Position numbers and translations under genes: made by a program
The notes under the pieces: model-generated
The model's database searches: none
What the model was told of the DNA's origin: nothing
The model's input: only the letters and a program-made list of their open reading frames with translations
Shown: one piece after another, positions 45,402 through 53,663 of the stretch
Position numbering within the stretch: the first letter of the stretch is position 1
Layout of the letters: each line of letters starts with the position of its first letter
DNA from: Nitrososphaerota archaeon
GTDB taxonomy: Archaea > Thermoproteota > Nitrososphaeria > Nitrososphaerales > Gagatemarchaeaceae
Length of the DNA stretch: 64,000 bases
Direction: 5' to 3'
NCBI GenBank assembly: GCA_016200045.1
Contig: JACQFN010000002.1
Coordinates: forward strand, 226,473-290,472

Positions 45402-45685
45402 AAGAGGCGGACAGGTCTACTGGGCGCTCCCTTCTTCTCGCCCATCTGCGACCCGGCGGGAGGGCTCGAAGGGACGTCTGGAATGTCTGCGATCGGCTCG
45501 GGGGGCGGGGTCGTCGCCATCGTGTATCCTATCCATGCGAGGATGCCGAAAAGAAGCGCGATCCCGAGGAACGCCGTGACCTCCAGCGTCGCGCCGGGGA
45601 AGTACCAGAGAAGGAGACCGTAGATGACTATCCCCAAGATGCTGCCGAGGAAGATTGCCCACCCAAGGGCTTTGTCGCTCGCCAT
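45353..45685 (-). CDS. Two-helix membrane protein
   Basis: An unrecognised 110-residue protein with two hydrophobic helices (about 9-27 and 38-58) and a Pro-rich, then basic, cytoplasmic tail. Its 3' end overlaps the convergent flippase gene by 49 bp. Function unknown. Confidence 0.55.
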   Translation of the reverse strand: MASDKALGWAIFLGSILGIVIYGLLLWYFPGATLEVTAFLGIALLFGILAWIGYTMATTPPPEPIADIPDVPSSPPAGSQMGEKKGAPSRPVRLFQRTRRASDLNLLSRA

Positions 45686-45788
45686 CAGATGCCTCTGCCA
45701 CCCTGAAGTCTCGATTTAACGCTTGCCCCAGTCGCGGCAACATATTCCGTGCCGCTCTGGTTGGTGCTGTTCGGGTGATGGTACGGAG

Positions 45789-47114
45789 CTAGGCCTTCGC
45801 GACTGCCTTCTCGACTTGTCCTTTCTGAGTGATTTCCCTGACTATGCCTGCCGCTACAGTGGAGGCCATGTCACGCAGAGCGAACCTTCCAAGTTCAGGA
45901 TATTCCTTGAAGGTCTCGAGGACTATCGGTCTCAAGGGTTGGATCTTCACGATTGCAGAGTCCCCGGTCTTGATTGTCTTGGGCTTCTCCTCAGTCGGCT
46001 GGCCCGTTCTGGGGTCGATCTTCGCGACTATCTCCGATATTGTCGCCGCTACTTGGGCGGTGTGGGCGTGCAGCACCGGGGTGTATCCGGGGGCGATTGC
46101 CGTCGGATGGTAGACTACTATGATCTGCGCCTGGAACTCCTTTGCTATCGTCGCGGGGTCACTGCTAGGGCCCAGGACCGAGCCTCTTCGGAAGTCCGAC
46201 TTCGACACTCCTCTGAGGTTGAACCCGATGTTGTCCCCCGCCATCGCCTCCTGCATAGCCGTGTGGTGGGTCTCGATCGACTTCACCTCTGCCGTCAGCC
46301 CTTCGGGCATAATTGATACGCTGTCTCCGACCTTGATCTTGCCTGTTTCCACCCTCCCCACCGGGACCGTTCCGACGCCCGTGATCGTGTAGACGTCCTG
46401 GACCGGAAGCCTCAGAGGCTTTTCGATGGGCTTCGGGGGCTCGACGAACTGGTCGAGTGCCTCCAGGAGAATCGGCCCCTTGTACCACGGCATGTTCGTG
46501 GACTTCTTGACCTCGTTCTCCCCCGTCCATCCGGATATCGGGATGATGTTGATCTTCGTGATGTTGTAGCCCACTGTCTTGAGCAGGTTCTCGACGTCCT
46601 GCTTCGCCTCGTTGAACCTCTGCTCGGAGTACTTCACAGTCTGGTCGTCCATCTTGTTGATGCAGACCACCAGCTGGGTGACTCCGAGGGTCCTCAGAAG
46701 GAACGCGTGCTCCCTTGCCTGTCCGCCGGGGCCGATTGCGACGTCCTCCTCACCCTTCTTCGCCGAGACGACCAGCACAGCCGCGTCGGCTTCCGAGGCG
46801 CCCGTGATCATGTTCTTGATGAAGTCCCTGTGGCCAGGCGCGTCGATGAGCGTGTAGAAGTATTTCGGCGTCTCGAACCTCTGGAATGCGAGGTCTATGG
46901 TGACTCCCCTCTCCCTTTCGTCCTTCAACTGGTCGAGGACCCAGGCGTACTTGAAGGAGTCGCCTGCCCCCGTCTTCTCCGATTCCTTTGCGAATTCCTC
47001 GATCATCCTCTGGTCGACGACTCCCAGGTCGTAGAGGAAGTGACCCATGGACGTGCTCTTGCCGTGGTCCACGTGGCCGCAAACTATCAGGTTCAGGTGG
47101 GGCTTATTCGCCAT
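45789..47114 (-). CDS. tuf: Translation elongation factor EF-1alpha
   Basis: Delivers aminoacyl-tRNA to the ribosome. It is a 441-residue archaeal EF-1A with GTPase motifs GHVDHGKST, DAPGHRDF and NKMD, and domains II-III intact. In many archaea the gene is followed by rps10; here a small membrane-protein gene follows and no rps10 is present, so the ancestral str-operon link is broken. Confidence 0.97.
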   Translation of the reverse strand: MANKPHLNLIVCGHVDHGKSTSMGHFLYDLGVVDQRMIEEFAKESEKTGAGDSFKYAWVLDQLKDERERGVTIDLAFQRFETPKYFYTLIDAPGHRDFIKNMITGASEADAAVLVVSAKKGEEDVAIGPGGQAREHAFLLRTLGVTQLVVCINKMDDQTVKYSEQRFNEAKQDVENLLKTVGYNITKINIIPISGWTGENEVKKSTNMPWYKGPILLEALDQFVEPPKPIEKPLRLPVQDVYTITGVGTVPVGRVETGKIKVGDSVSIMPEGLTAEVKSIETHHTAMQEAMAGDNIGFNLRGVSKSDFRRGSVLGPSSDPATIAKEFQAQIIVVYHPTAIAPGYTPVLHAHTAQVAATISEIVAKIDPRTGQPTEEKPKTIKTGDSAIVKIQPLRPIVLETFKEYPELGRFALRDMASTVAAGIVREITQKGQVEKAVAKA

Positions 47115-47152
47115 GCTAGCGCACTGATTACGAAAAACGACCTCCCCCGACC

Positions 47153-47161
47153 GTATATAAG
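47153..47161 (-). promoter_or_regulatory. TATA box of the EF-1alpha gene
   Basis: CTTATATAC on the coding strand, about 43 nt upstream of the ATG. This leaves a leader of some 15-20 nt containing GGGGGAGGTCG, so unlike most genes in the window EF-1alpha may use a Shine-Dalgarno-like site. Confidence 0.55.
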
Positions 47162-47277
47162 CGTAGTGGGGGATGAGAGGAATTCAGGATGGAAATCTCG
47201 TCGGCCGAGTAGATTCTCTTTTGCGTGAGGGGCTGAGGCACCCTGGGCCATTTGGAAAAAAGAGAGGGGAGGTCGGT

Positions 47278-47841
47278 CTATGGTATCGTAGCACCGGCTT
47301 GGATGTACTGGGTGCTGAAGGATATTCCAGACGTCCCGACCAGAGCGGAGTATTCTGCGACGACGTCGAGCTTGATGCTAGAGTAGAGGATGACGAATCC
47401 TTTCATGGTGGTGATGACACCTACGCTGCCTACGGCTTTCGATATGACTGCTGTGATCTCCCTGCAATCAAGGCGCATTGCTGCGTCAGGGTCCAGCCTG
47501 GCCGCCAAGATGACGTACGGGTTAGGTACCGCATGAATGACCTGGGGGTTCGTGATCGTTGAACTTTGGGACTCAAGGGTCGCCATGACGAACTTCTTCC
47601 ATATCAGGGCGTTCTGCTGGGCATAGCTGGGGTTGTGAATGTTGATGTCGGTGTTGTAGACGCCAGACACGATTCCGATGGAAGAGGCCGCGGAAGGTGC
47701 GAGGTTGCAAACGAACTTCACGGCGTACCTGTAGGGGAATTGGGTAGTCGACAATCCAGGGTTAGCTGCAATCACGGTTAGGGTGGTGGCAGCTATGAGG
47801 ACGAGGGTCGCGAGAACCGCATAAAATTTTCGAGTTCGCAG
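47278..47841 (-). CDS. Exported protein of unknown function, possible CTG start
   Basis: An unrecognised protein of about 187 residues. The frame upstream of the first canonical start (GTG 47775) encodes a clear signal peptide, reading TRKFYAVLATLVLIAATT, so the protein must start earlier. No ATG, GTG or TTG is available between it and the upstream TAA, and CTG 47841 gives a perfect signal sequence. The mature part is a beta-rich, Ala/Ile/Val/Ser-rich chain with two Cys and no known domain. Confidence 0.5.
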   Translation of the reverse strand: MRTRKFYAVLATLVLIAATTLTVIAANPGLSTTQFPYRYAVKFVCNLAPSAASSIGIVSGVYNTDINIHNPSYAQQNALIWKKFVMATLESQSSTITNPQVIHAVPNPYVILAARLDPDAAMRLDCREITAVISKAVGSVGVITTMKGFVILYSSIKLDVVAEYSALVGTSGISFSTQYIQAGATIP

Positions 47842-48030
47842 GACTTGCGTACTGCTTTACCTCGCCATTGGAGTCCATGTCCGTTAGTTAAGGGTTCGCG
47901 GCATGAAGTCCCCTGTACGGATGTGTCCATAGTGGCGGGGGACCGCCCAGTCATTGCGGCAGTCAAAGGCGCGGGCGTCGAGCTGAAATCAGCTGGGGAG
48001 AAGAAAATAGTCGGCCTCATCGGCCGAGCC

Positions 48031-48046
48031 GGGGGGTTTTCCCCCC
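48031..48046. terminator. GC-rich hairpin with TTTT loop
   Basis: GGGGGG-TTTT-CCCCCC forms a perfect 6-bp stem. It lies 9 bp beyond the stop of the minus-strand small membrane-protein gene and could end its transcript, though no T-tract follows on that strand. Archaeal terminators usually depend on T-tracts, so the role is uncertain. Confidence 0.3.
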
Positions 48047-48054
48047 AATATGGC

Positions 48055-48264
48055 TCAGTTCGTCGATGACAGATAGCTCCAGAGGATTACCGCCACAAGC
48101 ATCACCGTTGAACCGGCGAAGCCAGTGATCAGCGCTCCGGCGGCTTCCTGGCTAAGGCCAAGGCTCATGAAGAACGTGTACACAGGAGCCCTGACGAGCC
48201 ATGCGAAGAAGCCTAGAGCGTACCCTAGGAGCCAGAAACCGATTAGTATGGTTTTTCTTCCCAT
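48055..48264 (-). CDS. Small two-helix membrane protein
   Basis: A 69-residue protein from ATG 48264 (MGRKTILIGFWLL). Two hydrophobic helices with a short loop (SLGLSQEAAG) between them. The frame is open further upstream, but that part is not membrane-like and lacks support. Unrecognised. It follows another small membrane protein on the same strand. Confidence 0.5.
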   Translation of the reverse strand: MGRKTILIGFWLLGYALGFFAWLVRAPVYTFFMSLGLSQEAAGALITGFAGSTVMLVAVILWSYLSSTN

Positions 48265-48344
48265 GTCGTATCGATGCGTGATATCGGTCCCAGAATCGGT
48301 AAATGGGGTGAGGATAGTATTCCTTGATATTCGGGTTGAATACT

Positions 48345-48515
48345 TTACACGAATATTCCGGCCATGGACAGCGCGTAGGTCGTCACGACGCTGCTGAGCA
48401 TCCCCAACAGAGCGAACACGACCCCGTCGCGGACCAGACCCCGGTCCTTCTTGTATTCGTCGCTGACGCATGCGCTCATGAGAGCGCCGAACTCGGACAT
48501 AGGGTCCCGGGGCAT
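48345..48515 (-). CDS. Small single-helix membrane protein
   Basis: A 56-residue protein from ATG 48515 (MPRDPMSEFGALMSACV). A polar, charged first half is followed by one hydrophobic helix at the C-terminus. A TTAATTA box lies about 33 nt upstream. Unrecognised. Confidence 0.45.
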   Translation of the reverse strand: MPRDPMSEFGALMSACVSDEYKKDRGLVRDGVVFALLGMLSSVVTTYALSMAGIFV

Positions 48516-48664
48516 TCCCGACAGTGAAAATACCCTCTGCAGATAATTAACGCTTGCGAACCCGGGCTCCCCAGGGGTTTTTCCCGGACGGCTTGTCAAC
48601 TTTCCGCGACCAAGCCGAGCGTTATTATACCTCGCAGAAACTCACGGTTCGGCAAGGCCTACCC

Positions 48665-49768
48665 TTGCCATCGAGTTTTGTCGCAAAACTGAACACTGCC
48701 TCCAACGTTTTCACCTTCAGGGATTTCATACTGCTTCCAAGAAGAAGCGAGGCCGAGCCGAGAGACATAGGGCTGAAGACGAAGCTGACGAGGAACATCT
48801 CGGTCGAGCTCCCTCTGGTCTCGTCCCCGATGGACACCGTGACCGAGTGGAGGCTCGCGCTGGAAATGGCCAGGCTGGGTGGAGCGGGGGCGATTCACCG
48901 CAACATGTCTACCGACGCCCAGGTGGAACAGGTCAAGAAAGTGAAGGCATCCCGGACCGCTACAATCAGCAGGGACTCGAAGGGCAGGCCGCTGGTGGGG
49001 GCCTCGGTCTCGCCCCTCGACCCCGAGAGATGCAGGGCCCTGGACAGGGTGGCAGACTTCTTGGTGGCGGACGTCGCGCACTTCCACAATTCGAAGATAA
49101 TCGGGGCGGCCAAGAAGGTCCTCCCCGACCTGAGCTCGGACTTCATTGCAGGAAACGTGGGGGCGAAAAAGGCGGTCGAGGACATAGTCGACGAGCTTCC
49201 GAGGGTCGACGGCTTCAGGGCAGGGATCGGGTCGGGCTCGATATGCATCACTTCGGAGGTCACCCGGGTCGGGGCACCGACGCTCTTCGCGGTCGCAGAA
49301 GTGGCGAGCGGGGTCGCGGACAGGGGGCTGGACTTGCCGGTGATCGCCGACGGAGGGATAAGGGGGCCCGGGGACGCGGCGCTCGCGATAGCGGCCGGGG
49401 CGTCAACGGCGATGCTAGGGTCCATGCTTGCCGGGACCGATGAGTCGCCGACAAAAGTCATCTTGAGGAACGGTAAGAAGTTCAAGACGCACAGGGGCAT
49501 GGCGAGCGCAGCGGCGAGGAAGGTCAGGTTCGCAATCGACAGGTACTCCGTCCCGGCGAAGGGTCTGGACGAAGGCGTCGAGGCGTACGTCCCCTACGTC
49601 GGGAGCGCGGAGGGGGTCATCGAAAGGATGCAGAACGGGCTTCGGGCGGCGTTCGGGTATGCCGGCGCGCGGAGCCTCCGTGACATGTGGAAGGTGGCCT
49701 CGTTCGGGGTGATGACTCCCATCGGTGCAGGGGAGCTGGGGGCACATTCGCTGGAGATCAAGAAGTGA
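48665..49768 (+). CDS. guaB: IMP dehydrogenase without CBS domains
   Basis: Oxidises IMP to XMP for GMP synthesis. About 367 residues from TTG 48665, where similarity begins with FTFRDFILLPR. Catalytic Cys in GIGSGSICITSEV, substrate loop IADGGIRGPGDAAL, and SMLAGTDESP. The usual CBS-pair insertion of about 120 residues is absent, a short linker (SRDSKGRPLVG) joining the two barrel parts. Without the CBS pair the enzyme would lack the adenine/guanine-nucleotide control known for full-length IMPDH. It overlaps guaA by 4 bp (GTGA). A GTTATTATAC box lies upstream. Confidence 0.9.
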   Translation: MPSSFVAKLNTASNVFTFRDFILLPRRSEAEPRDIGLKTKLTRNISVELPLVSSPMDTVTEWRLALEMARLGGAGAIHRNMSTDAQVEQVKKVKASRTATISRDSKGRPLVGASVSPLDPERCRALDRVADFLVADVAHFHNSKIIGAAKKVLPDLSSDFIAGNVGAKKAVEDIVDELPRVDGFRAGIGSGSICITSEVTRVGAPTLFAVAEVASGVADRGLDLPVIADGGIRGPGDAALAIAAGASTAMLGSMLAGTDESPTKVILRNGKKFKTHRGMASAAARKVRFAIDRYSVPAKGLDEGVEAYVPYVGSAEGVIERMQNGLRAAFGYAGARSLRDMWKVASFGVMTPIGAGELGAHSLEIKK

Positions 49769-51321
49769 TACCCACTGAACGCGAAGAGCTGAAGGGCGGG
49801 GTGGCCGTCCTCGACTTCGGGGGCCAGTACGCGCATCTCATCTGCCGGAGGGTCAGAGCGCTCGGGGTGTATTCGGCCCTGCTCCCGCACGACACGCCCG
49901 TCGGGGACCTGGAAGCGGCTCGGGTCGCCGGGGTGGTCCTTTCTGGGGGACCGGCCAGCGTCTACGCGGGGGGGGCGCCCATGCCCGACCCGGCACTGTT
50001 CGAGTCAGGGATACCCGTCCTAGGGATATGCTACGGCTACCAGTTGCTGGTCAGGGCGCACGGAGGGGACGTCCTGAAGGCGGACAAGAGGGAGTACGGG
50101 CGGTCGAGCGTCAGAGTCCTCGAGCGGGGCGGGCTCTTCAAGGGGGTCGACAAGGACGAACTCGTCTGCTGGATGAGCCACACCGACTCTGCGACCAGGA
50201 TCCCGTCCACAATGCAGGTGCTGGCGTCGAGCGACAATTCCCCGTTCGCAGCGGTGAGAACCGCAGACGGGCGGCAGTTCGGCGTGCAGTTCCACCCCGA
50301 AGTCTCCCACACCGAAGGAGGCCAGGCGATGCTTTCCAATTTCGTCTTCGACGTCTGCCATGCCGAAAGGAAGTGGAGCATAGAAGGATTCCTGAAGCGA
50401 TCGGTCGCCTCGCTCGCGAGCCTCGAAGGGAGGGTCCTGTGCGCGGTTTCGGGTGGTGTCGACTCATCTGTCACGGCCGCCCTGCTTCAGCGAGCGATCG
50501 GTCCCCGGCTTCACTGCGTGTTCATCGACACTGGCCTTCTGAGGTCCGGGGAGGCTGATGCGGTCAGGCAGTTCCTTTCGGAAGACCTGGGGGTGAACGT
50601 TACCTTCATCGACGCGTCGCGAAGGTTCCTCGACGCGCTCGCGGGTCTCTCAGACCCGGAGGAGAAGAGAAGGGTCGTCGGGCGCGCCTTCGCGGACGAA
50701 TTCGAAGCCTTCGCCTCCGCGGAAGGTCCCTTCCAGCACCTTGCGCAGGGGACGCTCTACCCCGACGTGATCGAAAGCGGGAGGTCGACCGGGCCCGCCT
50801 CGGTCATAAAGACGCATCACAACGTAGGAGGGCTCCCCTCCGGGCTGTCGATGAAGGTCGTCGAGCCCCTCCGGGAACTCTACAAGGACGAGGTCAGGGC
50901 CCTCGGGGCTCTCCTCGGACTCCCTCAGAACGTCCTCCGGCGCCACCCGTTCCCGGGTCCAGGCCTTTCGGTAAGGGTCGTTGGGGAAGTGACGGCGGAG
51001 AAGCTGGCCGCGTGCAAGGAGGCAAGCAGGGTCGTCGAGGAGGTGCTCCAGGAAGAAGGGCTCTACGGGAAGGTCTGGCAGGCCTTCGCCTACGTGGGGG
51101 ACGACCGGGTCACCGGGGTCCTCGGGGACGAGAGGAGGGTCGGTCTCCAGGTCACCGTTAAGGTGGTGGAGTCGGTCGACGCGATGACCGCAGACTGGGC
51201 CAAGCTCCCGGCCGAAGTCCTGGAGAAGATCTCCAGCAGGATCACGAACGAAGTTGAGGGGGTGGTGAGCGTCGCCTACGCCATATCGTCGAAGCCGCCC
51301 GCCACGATCGAGCCGCAGTGA
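49765..51321 (+). CDS. guaA: GMP synthase (glutamine-hydrolysing)
   Basis: Converts XMP to GMP. A 518-residue single-chain enzyme: N-terminal class I glutaminase with Cys in GICYGYQLL and His/Glu in HPEVSHTE, then the ATP-pyrophosphatase P-loop VSGGVDSSVTAA, then the C-terminal dimerisation domain. Most archaea encode the two halves as separate genes, so the fused, bacterial-like form is worth noting. The GTG start overlaps the guaB stop. Confidence 0.93.
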   Translation: MIPTEREELKGGVAVLDFGGQYAHLICRRVRALGVYSALLPHDTPVGDLEAARVAGVVLSGGPASVYAGGAPMPDPALFESGIPVLGICYGYQLLVRAHGGDVLKADKREYGRSSVRVLERGGLFKGVDKDELVCWMSHTDSATRIPSTMQVLASSDNSPFAAVRTADGRQFGVQFHPEVSHTEGGQAMLSNFVFDVCHAERKWSIEGFLKRSVASLASLEGRVLCAVSGGVDSSVTAALLQRAIGPRLHCVFIDTGLLRSGEADAVRQFLSEDLGVNVTFIDASRRFLDALAGLSDPEEKRRVVGRAFADEFEAFASAEGPFQHLAQGTLYPDVIESGRSTGPASVIKTHHNVGGLPSGLSMKVVEPLRELYKDEVRALGALLGLPQNVLRRHPFPGPGLSVRVVGEVTAEKLAACKEASRVVEEVLQEEGLYGKVWQAFAYVGDDRVTGVLGDERRVGLQVTVKVVESVDAMTADWAKLPAEVLEKISSRITNEVEGVVSVAYAISSKPPATIEPQ

Positions 51322-51322
51322 G

Positions 51323-52303
51323 ATGCCCATGATCGGGCCGAGGACGAACCTTGCGGAGCTCCACGTGCACCTCGGGGGATCGGTCGACCCTGCAGTGCTG
51401 TGGGAGATCGCCCACGCGCAGGGGATCAGGCTCCCCACCAAGAACTACTGGAAGTTCGTGGACCTGGTCACGGTGACCCCGAGGAGAGTGAAGTCCTTCC
51501 GCGAATACCTGGACCTGTTCAGGTGGACCGAGCTCATACAGTCGAGCCCGACCGCGGTGGAACGCTCCGTGTACCAGACCATAGCGGGTGCCTACAGGAA
51601 GAACAACATCACCCTGCTGGAGCTCCGGTTCAACCCGATGAAGAGGAACAGGGGCGGGGAACAAGACCTCGACCATATCATGATGGCGGCCGCGAGGGGG
51701 CTGGACAGGGCCGAGCTCGAGTACCCGGTCAAGACGGGACTCATCGTCTGCCTCGACAGGGGGTTCGCCTACGGATTGAACGAAATCCTAGTGGAGAAGG
51801 CCATCCGGTACGCACGGCGCGGGGTCGTGGGGATCGACATGGCGGGTCCCGACAGGGCTGGGTTCAGGTATGAGAGGTATTCGCAGCTGTTTAGGCGGGC
51901 GAGGAGGGAGGGCCTTGGGCTCACTGTCCACGCGGGGGAGGACGAGGGGCCCGAATCGGTCAGGGATGTCGTCGAGCACCTGGAACCGGACAGGATCGGG
52001 CACGGGGTCAGGGGAGCGGAGGACGAGAAGATGCTCGACCTAGTCGCGGACAGGGGAGTGGTCCTCGAGGTCTGCCCCACGTCGAACCTCAACACCAGGG
52101 TCCTGAAGGGGAAGTCAGACCTGGGGAGGGTGTTCAGGGCGCTGAAGTCGCACGGGGTGAAGTTCACGATAAACTCGGACGGCCCCGAGATGCTGAGGAC
52201 CAACCTAAGGAACGAGATGCGGTTCCTCCTGGACAACGGGATACTTGAGGAGAGAGACCTCGCAGAGGCGAACAAGAACGCCTTCGGCGCGACGTTCCTC
52301 TGA
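51323..52303 (+). CDS. Adenosine deaminase-family enzyme
   Basis: A metal-dependent amidohydrolase-type deaminase, 326 residues. It has the zinc motif ELHVHLGGS, catalytic His/Glu region TVHAGEDEGP, RIGHGVR, and zinc Asp in NSDGPEM. It would deaminate adenosine, or a related nucleoside or adenine, feeding the purine pool used by guaB and guaA directly upstream (1-bp gap). Confidence 0.9.
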   Translation: MPMIGPRTNLAELHVHLGGSVDPAVLWEIAHAQGIRLPTKNYWKFVDLVTVTPRRVKSFREYLDLFRWTELIQSSPTAVERSVYQTIAGAYRKNNITLLELRFNPMKRNRGGEQDLDHIMMAAARGLDRAELEYPVKTGLIVCLDRGFAYGLNEILVEKAIRYARRGVVGIDMAGPDRAGFRYERYSQLFRRARREGLGLTVHAGEDEGPESVRDVVEHLEPDRIGHGVRGAEDEKMLDLVADRGVVLEVCPTSNLNTRVLKGKSDLGRVFRALKSHGVKFTINSDGPEMLRTNLRNEMRFLLDNGILEERDLAEANKNAFGATFL

Positions 52304-52342
52304 CGCAAAGGTTTGAAAGGGTACGCGCCGGGTGGGCGAGAG

Positions 52343-53068
52343 ATGCAGGCGGTGGAGAAGCAGGTAGAGCTCGGCGAGTTCAGGGTGAACTACGCGTCCG
52401 CCGGGAACGGCGCGCCTGTCCTCATGCTTCACGGCAGCGACCACAGGGAAAGCTGGAAGGTCTGGGACCCGATGCTCGGGCTCGCGGACACGTATGGGCT
52501 GGTCATCCCCGACCTGGTCGGGTACGGGAGGTCGTCGGCGCCTCTGGAGACCCCCGACCACAGGGCGCAGGCCCAGGTCATTGGGGACCTGCTCGACAAG
52601 CTCGGGATCAAGACGGCTGACGTCGTAGGGGCAGGGTGGGGGGGGCAGGTGGGCCTCGAGCTGGCGCTACACAGGCCTGAAGCGGTCAGGTCGGTGGTGC
52701 TCATCGCGGCCGCGTATGACAAGGAGCAGCTCAGGCCTCTGCAGAAGATGAGGAAGCCGACGCTGATCGTTTACGCCGAGGACGACATGGTGACGCAGCT
52801 GAAGGCCGGCTACCTCCTCAGAGACGCGATCGGGACATCGAGGCTGGAGGTCTTGGACGCCGTAGCGAAGGACCCCTCGCATGACTTCACAATGTCGCAC
52901 AAGCTTCAGAAGTTCAGGCCAGGGCAGGTCCTGCAGCTAATCAGGCTCTTCCTCTCCAAGCCACAGGAGATGGTCTCCGAGCCGCCCGAGCTGGAGAACG
53001 AACTCAAAGGGATGGCGCTGAGAAAGGAGGACGAACCTAAGGAGACAGACTCTAGCGGGACGCCATAG
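52343..53068 (+). CDS. Alpha/beta-hydrolase-fold protein lacking the nucleophile
   Basis: About 241 residues from ATG 52343. The oxyanion motif HGSDHRESW, strand DVVGAGWGGQVGLELA, acid in VYAEDDMV and a late His in SHDF outline the fold. The nucleophile elbow, GHSxGG in lipases or GHDWGG in epoxide hydrolases and dehalogenases, reads GAGWGG, so the nucleophile is Gly and hydrolysis by the usual mechanism is not possible. It may have a binding role or another chemistry. The charged C-terminal tail overlaps rps7 by 17 bp. Confidence 0.8.
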   Translation: MQAVEKQVELGEFRVNYASAGNGAPVLMLHGSDHRESWKVWDPMLGLADTYGLVIPDLVGYGRSSAPLETPDHRAQAQVIGDLLDKLGIKTADVVGAGWGGQVGLELALHRPEAVRSVVLIAAAYDKEQLRPLQKMRKPTLIVYAEDDMVTQLKAGYLLRDAIGTSRLEVLDAVAKDPSHDFTMSHKLQKFRPGQVLQLIRLFLSKPQEMVSEPPELENELKGMALRKEDEPKETDSSGTP

Positions 53069-53663
53069 CGACCCGCTCCTGCTCGTTCTTCTTCTTCACG
53101 GAATGGCTGTTCGCATCCCCCTTGGCCGCGAGCATGATCTCGTCCGCGAGGACCTCTTCGACGCTCTTCGATGACGAGAACGCCGACTCCCTGACCCCTT
53201 CCGACATGAACCTCAGAGCGAGGTCTATCCTGCGGACCGGCGAGATGTCGACCGACTGGTGGTAGACGACCCCTCCGTAGCTCAGCCTCGTGGTGTCTTC
53301 GTTCGGGGACGCGTTCTCGACCGCCTTGACGAGCTGCTGGATTGGGTTCTGCCCCGTCTTCAGCTCGATTATCACGAACGCAGTCTTCACGATGTTGAGC
53401 GCGCGTTGCTTCTTTCCTCCCATCCTGCCGGTGTTCTTCGCGTACTTCTTCCCGAAGTGGCTCATCTGGTTGACGAGCCTCTCCACTATGTTCACCCTCG
53501 TCTTGCCGAACTTCTTGTGCTCGTGCCGGCCCCCTGAGTGTGGGACTAATATGGGCCTGAGGCTGATGACAGTCTGCAGACCGGGGTCCCCGATGGTGAC
53601 GCCGGTGAAGTCCCATCTCCCCCAGAGGAGGAGGTTCGGATACTCGAGGGACTGCCGACTCAT
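53052..53663 (-). CDS. rps7: Ribosomal protein S7
   Basis: Small-subunit head protein, 203 residues, with [23 protein letters not shown] near the middle replacing the usual KRM-type region, [16 protein letters not shown] and the basic C-terminus. Overlaps the rps12 stop by 4 bp. It ends the polymerase/ribosomal string; EF-2, often next in archaea, is not here. Confidence 0.95.
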   Translation of the reverse strand: MSRQSLEYPNLLLWGRWDFTGVTIGDPGLQTVISLRPILVPHSGGRHEHKKFGKTRVNIVERLVNQMSHFGKKYAKNTGRMGGKKQRALNIVKTAFVIIELKTGQNPIQQLVKAVENASPNEDTTRLSYGGVVYHQSVDISPVRRIDLALRFMSEGVRESAFSSSKSVEEVLADEIMLAAKGDANSHSVKKKNEQERVAMASR

